Below are positions 26,224-39,367 of a stretch of 64,000 nt of DNA, piece by piece (the stretch's first letter is position 1; every line of letters starts with the position of its first letter). Source of the stretch: Malurus cyaneus samueli. Lineage: Eukaryota > Chordata > Aves > Passeriformes > Maluridae. A program made the position numbers and the translations under genes. The DNA is taken from the NCBI GenBank assembly GCA_009741485.1, contig CM019216.1, positions 48,070,789 through 48,134,788 of the forward strand. The letters run 5' to 3'. The notes below the pieces were generated by a model. That model was not told where the DNA came from. It saw nothing but the letters and a program-made list of their open reading frames with translations, and made no database searches.

Positions 26224-28364
26224 CCAGGTGTTTATGTTCATTGAGTTGTACAGGTACCACCCAAATGCAATTTCTGTAGAAGCAATGTAAATGATAGATC
26301 TCAGTTGTGTGTGAACCTGGTTGGGTAAGACCTCCTGAGAAGAAACTCAGACTCTCTCATCTCTGTACATATTTCAGAATACTCAGGCTGCTACAGTAAT
26401 GAGTCTCAGTGTCCAAAGAAGTGTGAGTAGGAGCCCTGCTGTGAAAAATTTGTTATCATAGGCTGGAACTGACATTGATAACAACAGTAAAGCAGTTGTT
26501 GGAGCTTAATAGCATGATGCATCCTCGATTACTGGTGTGCACACTTGTCATCCAAGATAGCCTCTGCTATCAGCTGGTATCATCCGATCTAGGTTAGCAG
26601 TCAAGAGACAATGATGTGCCATCTTGTCACGGTTAAAAATAATTCTGTGAAACTTGGACTATCACACAGTTTGTCAAGTATTCTTAATTGAGTTAAGGCA
26701 GCTCAGCCACTGATCAAATCTTTATGGTATCATAGTGACATAACAGGCTGCAACACATGACAGTGTGAATTATGGAGAGTCTGAAATGATAGTCTGGAAT
26801 TACAGGAATGGAAGTGCATCAGAAGATGCTGGGAGTGCTACAATAAGCCCTAAATGCAATTCTCTGATAGGATGGTATCTACTTCCATTGATGATGTTCA
26901 CAATTCCTTTCATGCGCTGATGGGATACTTATAAAATTACAAGTTTCAAATGTGCCAATTTGCTTTGTTCTTTTAAAATCTGAATTCACACTGGTGTGAT
27001 TTCTGTCTGATGCCAATTTTCACTTTGCCACAGGTAATTTAATGGGTCTTATTTCTGTGTTTCCTTTTTAATGAGACATAACACATAGTGGTAAACTGTG
27101 TATTGGCATTGTTTTCCAGATTTTATTCAGCTTTTGAAAAAACAGGCTGGTCTGATTTGCCCTGACTTGTTTTTGTATTGCTGTTGTTCAGTAATAGGGC
27201 TGACTGGAATATTAAAACTTGTCACATCCTGCAGTACAGGAGATTCTTCCTGGGTTGCATCTACTCTGAACAGCATTTGCAAGGCAAGACCAGAGAATAA
27301 GTGCCATCCATGTGAGTTGATGCTTTCCTGTAAATTAGGAAGAGAAGGAAAAGGAAAAGAGTCTGAAAAACCATACTGAAATCTGTATGAGTACAAAGCA
27401 TGCCAGACACACATCTGGCAGGAGAAAACAATTCCTAAACTAATTTTACTATTGGCTTATGCAATTTATGTTAAGCTACTATTCATTTATTTAAGTCAAA
27501 GTCATTCATTTTTTGGCAACTTAGTCCAGGCCATGCATAGAAACATATTACCTGGTGTCTGGTTTTGGTCATTAGTATCTGCATATCCAGTCACATGGCC
27601 TGGATCTTTAAATTCTCAAAGAAGCCAGACTCTTCCTAATGTGCTGATAAACCAAGGCCCTTGGCAAAGCAGCCTCAAGAAAGTGCCATTTGTGGCTTTT
27701 ACCTCCCTGGATTTAAAATGCTTTTCTAACCATGAGACATTTGGTCTTGAAAAATTACACTCTTTTAGGAGGACTGTCTTTTGAAGCACAGATAAATAAT
27801 GGGAAATCTCCCTATCAAGAAAACAAGTGGTGGCTTTATGAGTTCTGTAAATATGCCACCTTTCAGTGATATTAAAGACAAATACAGTTGTATCTACTTT
27901 CCAGTTGCCAATAAAGCACTTCTAGTTGCTCCCATTTTGCCCAGAATGTAAAAAAAGTCCTCCAAACCAGGAAAACTGAAGTTTCTGAGTTAAAGATTTT
28001 CTTACCTTCCAAATCAATGAGCTGACAAATCATCTGGCCACTCTATAAGAGCCTTCTGTTAGAGGCCTTGTAATTCCTCATTATGTTTAGAAAATATTCT
28101 TATTCTTTCATTTTTCTCTTAGTTAACAAAGTACAAAACTGAAATCTTATTTTCTGGTGGAAGAAGAGATTTTTAATAGTTCGTACACACTATAGGTTGT
28201 GATTTTCTAATGTTAGCGTCTCAGTTTAAAGTAGGAGTTCTTTTGATCTCTGAATAAGCTATCCTCCTGGAACAGCTGTATTTTTCTGTTTCTAGACTAT
28301 CAAGTAGAATCAGGATGTACATCAATTGCACTTATTCCCAGGTTAGCTGGCCTCTAGCATAAGT

Positions 28365-28398
28365 AAAAAAAAAAAAAAAAGAAAAAAAAAAGAAAAAA
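28365..28398 (+). repeat. A-rich tract
   Basis: Runs of A of 16, 10 and 6 bases are separated by single G. It is low-complexity sequence with no retroposon recognised upstream. Confidence 0.9.
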
Positions 28399-29735
28399 GG
28401 AAGCACAGTAAGTAGCATAAAGGTAAGAGGATCTTTCTACTCTGGTTTTATCTGGAGTGTGCACATAATCACCTCTTGTGATGACTGGAAAGAATAAAGA
28501 CTATTTATCTGGTCCAGCATCTAGCCTCATGACATCATAGTTTATATTTTCATTTGTTTTCCTCTAAGACAGGCATTTCTGACATGAATAAATCGCTTAG
28601 CATAGGAATCCACAGCTTTGTGAGATACTCTTATTGTTCCTCTATCATTTGCACTTTGCTTTGATTTTCATTAACCCATAAGTAAATTTATCTGCAAATT
28701 GAAAAATAATTGCCTGCAAGCTTGACTGCTATCCCTGATTTTATTCTATTCCTTGTGCTTTTAAATACAGTGTGATTATCATGGATAAAAATACTCCTTC
28801 TGTCAGTTTTTCTAATAGGTTTCAGTGGTGGCGCCTACCACAATTTTTCATTTACAGCCTGTAAAATATAACACTCAGAAAAATCCCTGTCAGACTTCAC
28901 TCCTCTCTCTTCAGTGTGTTAGAACGGCGCAGTCTCAGAGGTAAATGAATATGAATCATGCTGATAAATTATTATTTTTATCATTCCAAGCAAAAAAAGG
29001 TCTAAGGCACTCTAGACCTGCTCTCAATAGAAGTTCAGAGAGGAAATAATCTGCAATAACAAATTGTGAACAGCTGTTGATCAAGGAAACAAGTCATCAT
29101 ATCAGCACTTAAATCAGTGATAACTGGTTTATAGTGGAGGAAAACAAGGGGAGACTTGCCAAATATCAGGGGCAGAAAAACACATATTGCCTTCATAAAA
29201 TCTTGTGTTCACAAGGGTACTTAAGTACTCTTTAAATATAATTCAACATCGTAGACAATATTGTAGGACAATATCAATTTCTGCTACATTTGTCAAATTC
29301 ACATTAATTTTTTTCTCTCTGAACTTTGTATCTTCATCTTCAGTTGTTTAACTTTTCATTTTTATGTTCATCAGTTGTAGCTGAAAACAGAAAAAAGCAT
29401 AGCCACTATCAAATTACAGGTATAATGAAAAAGTTAAATGATTATTCGCAAAACATGTAGAAGAAAAAATATAAAAGTTGGAATAAAAATGATAGTAAAT
29501 TTCAGTCGAGTCCAGTACCACTCAAGGCTAAATGAAGTCTTTTGTTTATTTTCCAGAGGCAGGACAACTGCCTCTCACAATTAAGTTAGATTTTCAACAC
29601 ATTCAAGAAATGTTAAGAACCAGAACATTGATTTGAGCCTTAACCAAATTACAACTGCTGAAGCATATCAGGATGATTGCAGGCTCACTCAACTACAATT
29701 TAATTGACACCCAGTTCTGGGCACCAGTGGCAAGT

Positions 29736-29759
29736 AAAAAAAAAAAAAAAAAAAAAAAA
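29736..29759 (+). repeat. Poly-A run
   Basis: This is an uninterrupted run of 24 A on the + strand. The 60 bases upstream do not match a repeat I know, so whether this is a retrocopy tail is undecided. Confidence 0.9.
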
Positions 29760-31604
29760 GGAATAAATGCATGTTTTCAAGCCCATTATTATAGAATACT
29801 CTTTATCAGCAAACAGATTCAAATCCTGACATTTTATCTGTGCCAGGCTCAAATCCTGCAGTAAAGGTAATGCTGTACTGGGGAACAGTATGCATTAAGG
29901 ATGAAACATTTCAATAAGTCTTTTAAAACCTCTAAACCAATCAGTTTTATTTTTGCCAAACAGAGTAGATTTGTAGTTGCCATCAGCAAGTCTGAAAAAC
30001 TACAACAGCTACTCAATGAATTATTATGCAATTTATTTCACAAAACCATTTTGAAGTACGAATATGAATTCTGCAGTCAACAAGCAAACAAAAAGAAACA
30101 TGAATTTCTGTTATTGCTGCTTTCACTATTACTGCTATTTTGATAGGACCAGCTCTGGCAGTTAGATCTACAAAGAGCCTAATCATCTTAAAGAGGGCTC
30201 TGGCAGAGTAGGGCTATTCACGTTTGATTAGTGAGATTCAGACTATGTCAAATGAAATGTAAAATCCTTTTTGCAGTGTAGAGCAGGGTCAGAAGTGATT
30301 CAGAGCATCAGTCAGATGTCCTTTGCTACACAGCACGATTAACTATTTGCTGCCTTTGCTCTGCTGAGGTGCAAAGACATCTCACCCTGTGAGTGCCTGG
30401 AGCCCACATTTGCCTGAGCTTTCACCAGCAGACTTGCTTTAACATTTAATATTTTGGGTTGGCTCAGAAGTATCAGTCCTTTTCACTGAGCATTAGGTAA
30501 TCGTATTTAGTCTGTGTCCCCTGGTCTCTGATTTTGCAGTTAAGTGCAGGTGATGGCTGGATGTGGAACGTGGCTCTGGTGATCCACTGACCCCATGGTG
30601 CCCATCCTGAGCCACACAGCTGAGAAACAAATATAAGGGCTGAAGACTGACCCCACAAACAGAAAACAGTGGTGTTTCTTTCTGACTTCACAATTCCAGT
30701 GCTTGCTAAAGTTGGAGGCAAGAAGGCTGCAATGAGCTTGATGGCTGTCATGCTGGAACCAGAGGTGTGAGCCCAGACCCAGCTAGAGCCCAGGACCAGA
30801 CTCTGCACCAGGCACAGCAGCTGCTTCCAGAACAAGGACAAGAACCCAGGACTCTTCCCTCTCCCACCTGCTTAGAGAAATCTTTTATCAGAAGTGAATT
30901 CTAGGAAGGATAATTAGAATAAAGTTCTCATTATCTAGCTTTATTAGGGCATAAAACTTGTTTTAAATCACAATGAGGAAAATACAGAAGCAGCACAGAT
31001 CTGTGATGCTGAGCATAGAAGCAGGCAGTTAGTGACATGGATCAACTGGGCTAATCAAAGAATTGTTTCTAGGAGAGATTTCTAAGGCATTTTTCACTAA
31101 TCCAGAAAAACATCTGTCAGGAACAGTATGCATAGAATTAACTTCGCCTTGAGGTTGGAAGAATCAGTAGAGGTGCTTTCCTTCCCTTCTTTCATATGAT
31201 TCCAGGTATTTAAAAATGGATAACAAACCTGAGAGGTGTGATCCAAAAAGTAATTCTGCATGCACACACCCATGTGAAAGAAAACGAAATGTATATGATC
31301 AGACAAGGAAAGGGGGGGATGAAGAAGGATTTAATGCATTTTTTCTAAGACTGGCTCTGAGCTCCCATTATTGCTTCCATGGACACTTTCTCCAGGCTTC
31401 TGATGCTGGCTGTCCCTTCCACAGTATTTTTGGACACAGCATATTACCTTCAGGACGGTCAGCACTGGGATTTGGGAAGTGGATAGGTAAAGACACACGA
31501 TGGTGCATAATCATTCTGAGCCTTTTTTTGCCTGGTTTCTGTTCTCATTGACTCTGTTAATCAGGGGCTGGGGTATGGGATAGCAGACAAAGGTAGACCA
31601 AGAC

Positions 31605-31662
31605 AACAGAGGGGATTCACAGGGTGGATTTGGAACAGAGGGGATTCACAGGGTGGATTTGG
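31605..31662. repeat. Perfect tandem duplication, 29 bp x 2
   Basis: The unit at 31605-31633 (starting AACAGAGGGGATTCACAGGG) is repeated without change at 31634-31662. Exact identity suggests a recent slippage or duplication event. It is intronic with no coding consequence. Confidence 0.95.
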
Positions 31663-34600
31663 AGAGAGGTTGCCTGCAAGATAGATTGTACACCGTGGCT
31701 GTATCACTTTGTGAGCAGAATCTTGCTTGAATTGAAGAGTCAGAAGTAGCACTGAAGAGCTACAGAATGGAGCATAACCCACTTTGCAGCATTCCCCTTT
31801 GACCTGCAGTGTTGACATGCAGTAAAGAAAACATAAAGAAAAGCACTGGCAGTCACAAAAGAGACAGATTTGCTCCTAACACCTCTCCACACTTTCATGT
31901 TGCCAAACTTCACGAGTTGACAAACCTGTTCTAGAAAATTATTGCCTTTCTGCTGAGGACAATGTAGAGTAAAAGCAGAAATGTTTAGAGCCATTAAGGG
32001 AAAATGAGAGAAGTAGCTAGGCTGGAACTGAAGAAGGGAAGTTCTCACTTCTCAATGGAATATGTTGTCCCTCACCAGGATCTTCACAGACCAGCCTGTC
32101 TATTACACAGGGAGGGAATTGCCCTCACATATATTAAGAGCAGGGATGAAGCTTCCTACAATTTAAATTGAATGCATCTAGAGCAAATCCTACATGAAGC
32201 AGTGCCTGTGGAGAAAAGTCTAGGATCCCAGGCTCTTGGTGCATGTCACAACCACTGACTCCAGTCCTGACTAGCCCCAAATCAGCTAAAAGGAAATAAG
32301 GGACCATGACATCTTTCTGACCTTTCCCTCCTCATGGCTAGTGAAGAGAGCTAGAAAACATATGAGAATAATTGTATGGTTCTATCCTGGCATAAATTAG
32401 TTATTACTGTGTTGGGGACACTTTCTGAAGGAAAAAAATTAATCTTTGAGGGAGGTTCTAGAGAAAAGCTTTCAGGAGTACGGATGTGGGACGTGTCCCA
32501 TGCTAAAGAGAAGAGATGGTGGTTTTGCAGTGCAGCTAGAAAAGGAAATGGCATTTTGGCAACTGGATTCAGTGTGCAGCATATGCACTTAGAGACCTCG
32601 TGACCTTCTTCCTCCGTGTTCACACATTCACACAAGAGCTGCAAGATGGCCCATTTATTTTAAAACACTGCTGCAGCTGACACTGATTCCAACTGCACTG
32701 AAGCAATGTTAAGTAATAGAGTGTTGGGTTGGAATGTACTACACAGAAAATATGTCCAGGGGATTTATGTATATAATTCCTCTGTATTCCTTTAAACATT
32801 CTTCTCTAAAGGCTATTTTCACTCAACTGCTTGTTCAGGTTTTGTGCAGCACAGACATTCAAAAAACCCCAGCATTGCTATCATGTTTATCAAGTAGGGT
32901 GGCCAGATATTCAAAAACACCAGCAAAGACTAAGGTTAAATACCCTCCTCAGGAGTTCCACTTTTGAAAATATTTTATGACTGTAAGTTATTCTGAAGAG
33001 TATTGAATTGCCTTTTTCTGTTTTCTTGCTGCAGCATCACACAGAGCACAGGGAAACAGGCAGAATGAAAAACACAGGAACTGAAATAGCAAGAAAGTGC
33101 AGTTCTTTACATTTCAGAAACACCATATCATTTCTATTAATATAAAAGACTAGAATCCAAAACAGAAGATAAAGGTTAGTTTAACACACAGTATTGAGTT
33201 ATAGTGTAAACTGTCTCCAAAGCTCAATGCCTCAGTTGTGAGGTTCAGCTTAATGAGGTTCAGCCTAAGCTAAAAAAACGATAGAGAGCTAGTATGAATA
33301 AACACAAATTATTTCAGATGTTCTGTTACAAATACAGGGGAAAAAATGCAGTAGATTTTTTAAGAATTAGAAATTTTGTTTTGTTTTGAAGGCTTTTTGG
33401 CAGTTTGGTGGCTAGTTATGCATTTTCTGTCTTCATGAATGTCTCTTATATACATCTCTATTCTCTCTTTCTCTGTGATTATTTACTTGATTACTTACAT
33501 TTTCACAGTCAGGTATATGGTTATCATTTTGCTGTGGCATAAACTTCCTGGCTGAAAGCAGTTTTAGCCATGGTGAAATAGCCATCCATTGCGAAACTTC
33601 CTTCCTGGTGTTTTACGTCTAAAATATTTGCAAAATTATTTTACTTGAAAAGAGGTTGGTGTCTTTTTCTTTTTAACTCCTGTGCTTTGGGGTTTCTTCC
33701 AAGAATGTATTTGCTGTCGTAATTAAGAAATATGTTAAACCTTCTGTCAATTAGCCTAATTGATGTAAAACCCTGATTGGGTCCTGAGAGAGATGAATTT
33801 TCCCAGATGAACCTTATCAAAAAAACAGTTTAGCACAAAATAAGGAAGAAACCAAAACATGCAAGACTGCTGAGAAAAAAACTTGTGATGTTTTGAGACA
33901 AGGTGAAAGAAAATATTAGGTGTTACAGCAGGCTGCTGTGTAGGTGTTATAAAAATAGGTCAAGCGTTTTAAAAATGCTTTCCTTTTAGTGCATAGATCC
34001 AATGTAAAGCCTTTAAAAGTAAGAGTAGAAATGAGGAAGAGATGCCTGTGAGATAAAATATTTATCAGGAAATAATATCAGAATGTGGAAAGGATAGGGA
34101 CAGTGAAAGGCAGTGGTTAACAGGCCAGAGACATGATTTGCTTTTTTGTTTTTTCATTCCTTGCGGGAATGCCTGTTACAGAATACAGAGAACACAGAGT
34201 GGTGGCAGGTGTGACAGCAGAAGCCTCTGCCCTGTGATGCCATCAGTAGAACCAGGGGTAACGGGTGAAAGCATGGTGGTGACCACACAAAGCTCAAACC
34301 TGAATAAGAAAAAGCTCCTGCAAACTCCATGTGCACATGCGTGGTGGAAAACTCAGCCAAGTAATGGGATCAAATGCCAAATTATTTCTAAAATATTGCA
34401 AGTTTTCCCTAAGGAAACCTTCTTTTCCTTCAGGTCTGGTGAATTAAATGTTGGCCAAGAGCCATGTTCTAAGGAGCTGAAATTCTGCTTGTAGAGAAGT
34501 TTTATCTGCACCTGAAATTGCACAGAAATTCAGTCTCTGAGTCAGGAGAATGTTGGAGCCTGTGCTCTTAAATTCTGCTCAGGATATAAGTACACAGTAA

Positions 34601-37600
34601 CTCCAAGTAAACCATTTCATTGTTATCTCCCATTCTCCACTTGAAAACAGAGGTAATAAGTTGCCTGCTACTTTGCTATAACCTTGTAAATTCCTTGGCT
34701 TATGTGAAGGAGGAAAAAAGAATTTCATAGGAATTACTTATTTTTGTTGGCTTTAAGGTGTATGTGGGAAAGACTGCTCAGATTCATCAGTTCTGCTGGA
34801 GAGATGGACAAGTGGTGCTACATGCAGAAAGCTTCTGCTGGGCAGGTTTTACTTTATTTAATCTAAATCTCAAAAATGGCTCAAGAAGCTGCAGCATTAT
34901 TTTGTGCGTTCTAATTTCTGCTGGTACGCTTTTTCACTGCCATAAAGTACCATGTCACATCCATTTTCATTTTCCTCGTAGTAAGGACAGAAATGTTAGG
35001 TAAACACAGCTGAAAACATTATTTTTCAAGCTAGTGTCAACTCTGAGCTTCCCTTGACCCTGTGCTTTAATATTTACTCAAGCAGTTACTAAACTAAAGC
35101 TGGACTTAAAGACTAGATGACATTAATGCTCAGTGTTGGTGTGCCATGTTACCAATACCTTTGATTGATGTTGGGACACTGCCAGACTGTGTTTCACGTA
35201 ATATCTTTTTCACTATGGTTAGTCTGAGGAGAAAAATACATTTTTCTGTATTTTTTCTGTAGAAACTCATAAACTGTAAGAAGTAGCTAGAATGGAGCAA
35301 CAAGTGCAGCCTGTCCCTTTGTACCAAAATCTCTCCTCCCTCTCTGTCATACATGTGCTCATATGCACGTGCACATACAAACATATTCACACACACATTG
35401 CAGGAAAATATTTTAAAGCAGCTTGTGTCTAGCAAATGCTTTCACCATTTTTACATCCTTTATTAAAAGATGGCAGAGGGAAGGAAGTAATATCTGAGAG
35501 TAAATCTCGGCATCTCCAAAAAAAAATCCCAAAGAAAGCATAAAATGTACTGTTTTATGCACTTGACAAATGAGTGAATGGCTCACAGAGTAAGGTGAAT
35601 GCAAATGCTGGAGACCTAACTTCCAGCTGAGAGAGGTGGTGCATCCTCACACAGATACAATGAAGATCCTAAATGTGGTCAGTGCAAAAATGTGAAGGAA
35701 AACTAAATTCTTAATCAGTCTGACTGGTTCCAATTGTGGAGCTGTTACTTGCACTAGTTTGCATTAATATTCAGGAGCCTATTAATCTCAGCAAGGCTGT
35801 CTGAGGGAAGTAAATAACACTGTAACTGGGGAGATTTACAGAATTATAACAATCACACCAACAATACGTGTTTCAAGAATTTTGGCAACTCTTTGTATCA
35901 TAGATGTTGAAATGCTTAGACCATGAGTGTCCTCAAAAGGGTGTTGGTAATGAGAGAGGGCCAGAGAGAGAATTCAAGCACTGGGCTCCAGGTAAATAAC
36001 ATTATTTGTTTTTCAGCTTACACCCTGCCTCTGTTTAGAGTACTGCCTTGAATATTTTCTATGATAGTACATGAATACATTTCTGAAGATCGTTCCTTTC
36101 AGAAAGCTCTCCCAGAAGGCAGGATGGATTAGGACTATGCTTTGTTTTTTCAAGCATAAACAGTTTCTCGGTGCTATTCCAGATGTTTTGAAACCCCAAG
36201 CACCCCCACATGTCCTCCTGTTACATCCAGAAGTCATGACACAATCCGCAGTTTTGCATTCAGCTGTAGTTTGCAAAGTTAAAAACAGCACAAAATCAAG
36301 GACCCATCTCAATGCAGACATCAATATCAAACAAGAATATTTTCTGCTGTCTCTCCTCTGCCTTGCCACTTTCACTATGGTAAAAATTTGGATGGAACTG
36401 ATATGACACAGCCATTTTATGGTACAACAACAGTAAGCCAAGTGCAAAACCTTGCTCTATTGGGCTGTGACACTGCCCTCATTGTTTCAGACACTTTGGA
36501 TGGAAAAAATAAACACCTCAGAGAAGACGGCATTGCCTCAGAGCTGTAAGTCTCTACCACGCTGGGCTCACAGGGGTCTCAGTGAAGTGCTCTGCAGTTC
36601 ATGCATGGCCCCTGTGCTGTAGCTGAGCTGCACCAAAGCAGCGTTTTCAAATGTCAGTCTACAAAATTTGGCCAGAAGCCAGATGTTGGCTTGTAGCCCT
36701 TTCCCATTTTACAACACAGTCATATCCAGATTATCTTACCCTGCATCATTAATTGCTCAGGTCCCAAGAATGTACTCTGCTTCATGAAGAGAAAACATTT
36801 CCAGTTCTGCAGCGTCTCTGCATCGTCAGTGCTGCCCTGTTTTGATTTACACAACCCTACAGCTTCCTGTCATTGCTGGCTCTGCAGTTCCCACCTTTCA
36901 AATGCTGCATGAAGGCTCCTGGCTGGCGAGGGACAGCTCCACCAGCCCTGTGCTGTCCCAGTGCTCTCGTAGCCTTGAAGTTTCTGCACCTGATCATTCC
37001 ATGAGAGGGAATGTCTGGCACTGTGGTTATGTGGTGATCAGCCGAGAGGAGCTGTGTTTGCCTCAGGCAACCTCCTGCCAGCAGTACGACTGAAATTTTG
37101 TCCCTCTGCACACTTCATATTAATCCACAGCCCTCTGTAGAATAAACTAGTCAGAAATAATATGATCCATAAAAAAACGAAGAATTAAAAAAAAAGGGAA
37201 GTGAGAGAGTGAGGCAAGGTGACATGTTTCCTCAGTTTTCTCTTTGCCATATTCCCAAGTGCTCCTTATCTCCTTTAAAGCTTCTGCATTTTGTTTTGTG
37301 TATTTTAAGATACTGCTTTCTTCCTTTCTGAAAATTCACATGCACAGCTCCTGACATAAGTGTTGAAGCTTTTGACGTGTGCCTTCTTTTCCCATATTTC
37401 CATATTAAATACTAAGCTGAGATCTGGAGCAAGTTAGTTATCCCTCTCCTGAGATTCTTTGGATTTAATTCAGCACTTATATAAATAGCAATGTAAATTA
37501 CATATCTAATGAATTGGTTGTAGTAATAATGGTGTAATCTGTGCCATGCTACTTATTACTGAATCTGCAAATTGAAGTTAATTTACTCAAGAAGAAAAAA

Positions 37601-38109
37601 GTGAAAGAAATCATAATAAAGTTAAGGGTAATGGTCCTCTGCTTTAGCAGAATAAGGTAGGTGCTAATTACAACTATTTTACTATCACTACAAGTTTCTC
37701 TGTTATTTTTCCACTAAAGCAAAGTGTTCATTTTTCCTCATTTTCAGAATTAATTTCTTTCACAAATACTTCTATATACTAAAATCCTTAAATACATTAC
37801 AGTAGAAAACCACAAGGACAGAGGAAAATGCTGCAAGTACTTTGTTTAACCTCCTACATAATACGGGGCATAGAGATCCCTTGAATTAATTCCTGTCTTA
37901 AGTTAAGAACATTTAATATTGATCTTGAAGTGTCCCACAATAGAAAGCTGACCACAATTATTGTTAAAATTTACCTTTAATTTGCTAAATATCTACCTTT
38001 CAGTGCAGATGCTTACAAGGCAGTTATCCGAAAAATTTTGTCGTCCTGTCATCAGCAATATTTCCCTAGCTGCTTTTATGATGACAGTTAACCTTTTTTG
38101 CTTAGCTAA
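31663..38109. other. NKAIN2: Intronic sequence, nothing recognised
   Basis: This is unique DNA. A short imperfect tandem duplication (TGAGGTTCAGC twice) lies at 33239-33264. The stretch 36560-37100 is somewhat GC-richer, and minus-strand frames of up to 144 codons (36013-36447) start at non-ATG codons and match nothing I know. No gene or clear mobile element was seen. Confidence 0.55.
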
Positions 38110-38270
38110 ACTGCTTTATCTCCTCCCCCTAGCCCTCTAATCACTCTCACAAATCTTTTTTGAACCTTCTCCATCATTTCAAAATCCTTCCTAGAGTGTG
38201 GGCATAGAAGAATAATTTGAAAACTAGCAAAAATAGTACCAGTGGTAAGTACAGACAAAACATAGCATCC
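38110..38270 (-). mobile_element. Probable ancient CR1 ORF2 remnant
   Basis: On the minus strand the frame reads CPHSRKDFEMMEKVQKRFVR followed by VIRGLGG. This resembles the CR1 reverse-transcriptase tail segment usually written as YKKDIE..LERVQRRATK.IRGLE. The DNA wording also follows the CR1 antisense pattern (AACCTTCTCCATCATTTC, then CCAGTGGTAAGTACAG). It is diverged and lacks the 3' end, so it is older than the other copies. Chance or another LINE clade cannot be excluded. Confidence 0.5.
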
Positions 38271-39299
38271 TTGTTTATATTCAGAGTTCCCTTTTAAAAA
38301 ACTACACAATCTGTTCAGCTACTTTGTTAAGGAAACATCCCAATCTGACTATCCAGGAGCCACTCTGTGGTCTCTGGCCTCAGACACCAGCCCAGAAGAG
38401 CTCAACCTGCAGCTCAAACTACAGCTCCACACCAAGCTAAAGGCACTATAAATGTATCCCTCAGCAGCTGTGTTAAAGGGGGAATCCACATTCTAATCCT
38501 AGTGCTAATTATGCACTATGAACCACAGGTCTGGAGTCACTTCTCCACAGACAGCCCATCTGTGAGACAGACTTTTCTGCCTCTCTGTGTTCAAACACTT
38601 TATTTGCTTGTACTTGCAGTACCAAGATGTCCAGATTGCTCTGAAGGAGTGTCACTCCTCCAGTCTGCATGTTATAAATTCAGTCAATTTTTAAGACTGT
38701 TGTAGGCACATAGCAATTCTGAACCTCTTTGTTGTGCTGACTTCATTCTGCTAGAATAGGCTTAAATCATCAGGCTTCACTCTTCTAAAAGCTGGTACCT
38801 GGCTGAAGCTAGACAGCAATGAGGTTTCTTTCCCAGAAATGAAATAAAACAGACACCTCTGGAGAGATTCATCCAAACCTGCTTTGGATAATTTAGGTGC
38901 CTGATATAGGTGGGAAGTTTTGTTCATTCTGTAGATGCCTGACTCTGTCCAGTGACTGCCCAGGAAAGCTAAGTTAGCATTTGTTTTAATATTTATGGGG
39001 GAAAAAGGAAGAAAATTATAATTGTCACCAAATATGTCTATGATTCTTGAGGTGAAAACTTCAGAGGCTGCTGGGCAAGTAAAACTTGACAGCAAAACAT
39101 TTGGTCTGACATTTTTGTCACGGCCATTCGCCGGTGTCACAAAGAGTGAAGCACCAAGCAAGAATATTTGGCTCTTAGAAAAAATATCAGAATCAGAAAA
39201 AAAAATAGAAAAAAAAATGGTATTGATATTCCATTAATCTTTCACTAAGCACAAGGATTGCCTTGATACTACCTTGTTCATTTTGAAAGCGTGAATAAT
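38271..39299. other. NKAIN2: Intronic sequence, nothing recognised
   Basis: This is unique sequence between the ancient CR1 remnant and the first 68-bp repeat copy. An open minus-strand frame of 136 codons (38751-39161) has no recognisable domain and is taken as chance. Confidence 0.55.
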
Positions 39300-39367
39300 T
39301 CTGAACAAAGGACTGTGAAGGTCGTGAAAGAAAGATCACTCTCACAAGTCCAGACTTAACTCAGACC
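39300..39367 (+). repeat. 68-bp direct repeat, copy A
   Basis: The 68 bases beginning TCTGAACAAAGGACTGTGAA and ending TTAACTCAGACC are identical at every position to copy B at 40514-40581. The flanks on both sides differ. The repeat does not resemble CR1, an LTR end or a tRNA that I recognise. Confidence 0.95.

Larger units (their letters stand above)
24598..31604. other. NKAIN2: Intronic sequence with simple repeats
   Basis: This is unique AT-rich DNA. Simple repeats are (AAAT)n at 26199-26223, an A-rich tract at 28365-28398 and a poly-A run at 29736-29759. The stretch 30430-30860 is GC-richer and keeps a 122-codon minus-strand frame open, but the frame resembles no protein I know. Nothing else is recognised. 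Confidence 0.6.

Noticed and set aside
30473..30841. 122-codon minus-strand frame with a hydrophobic start
   Set aside because: No known protein is recognised, and it sits in a GC-richer patch where long frames occur by chance.
36013..36447. 144-codon minus-strand frame
   Set aside because: It starts at a non-ATG codon and has no domain or homologue that I recognise; taken as chance in intronic DNA.
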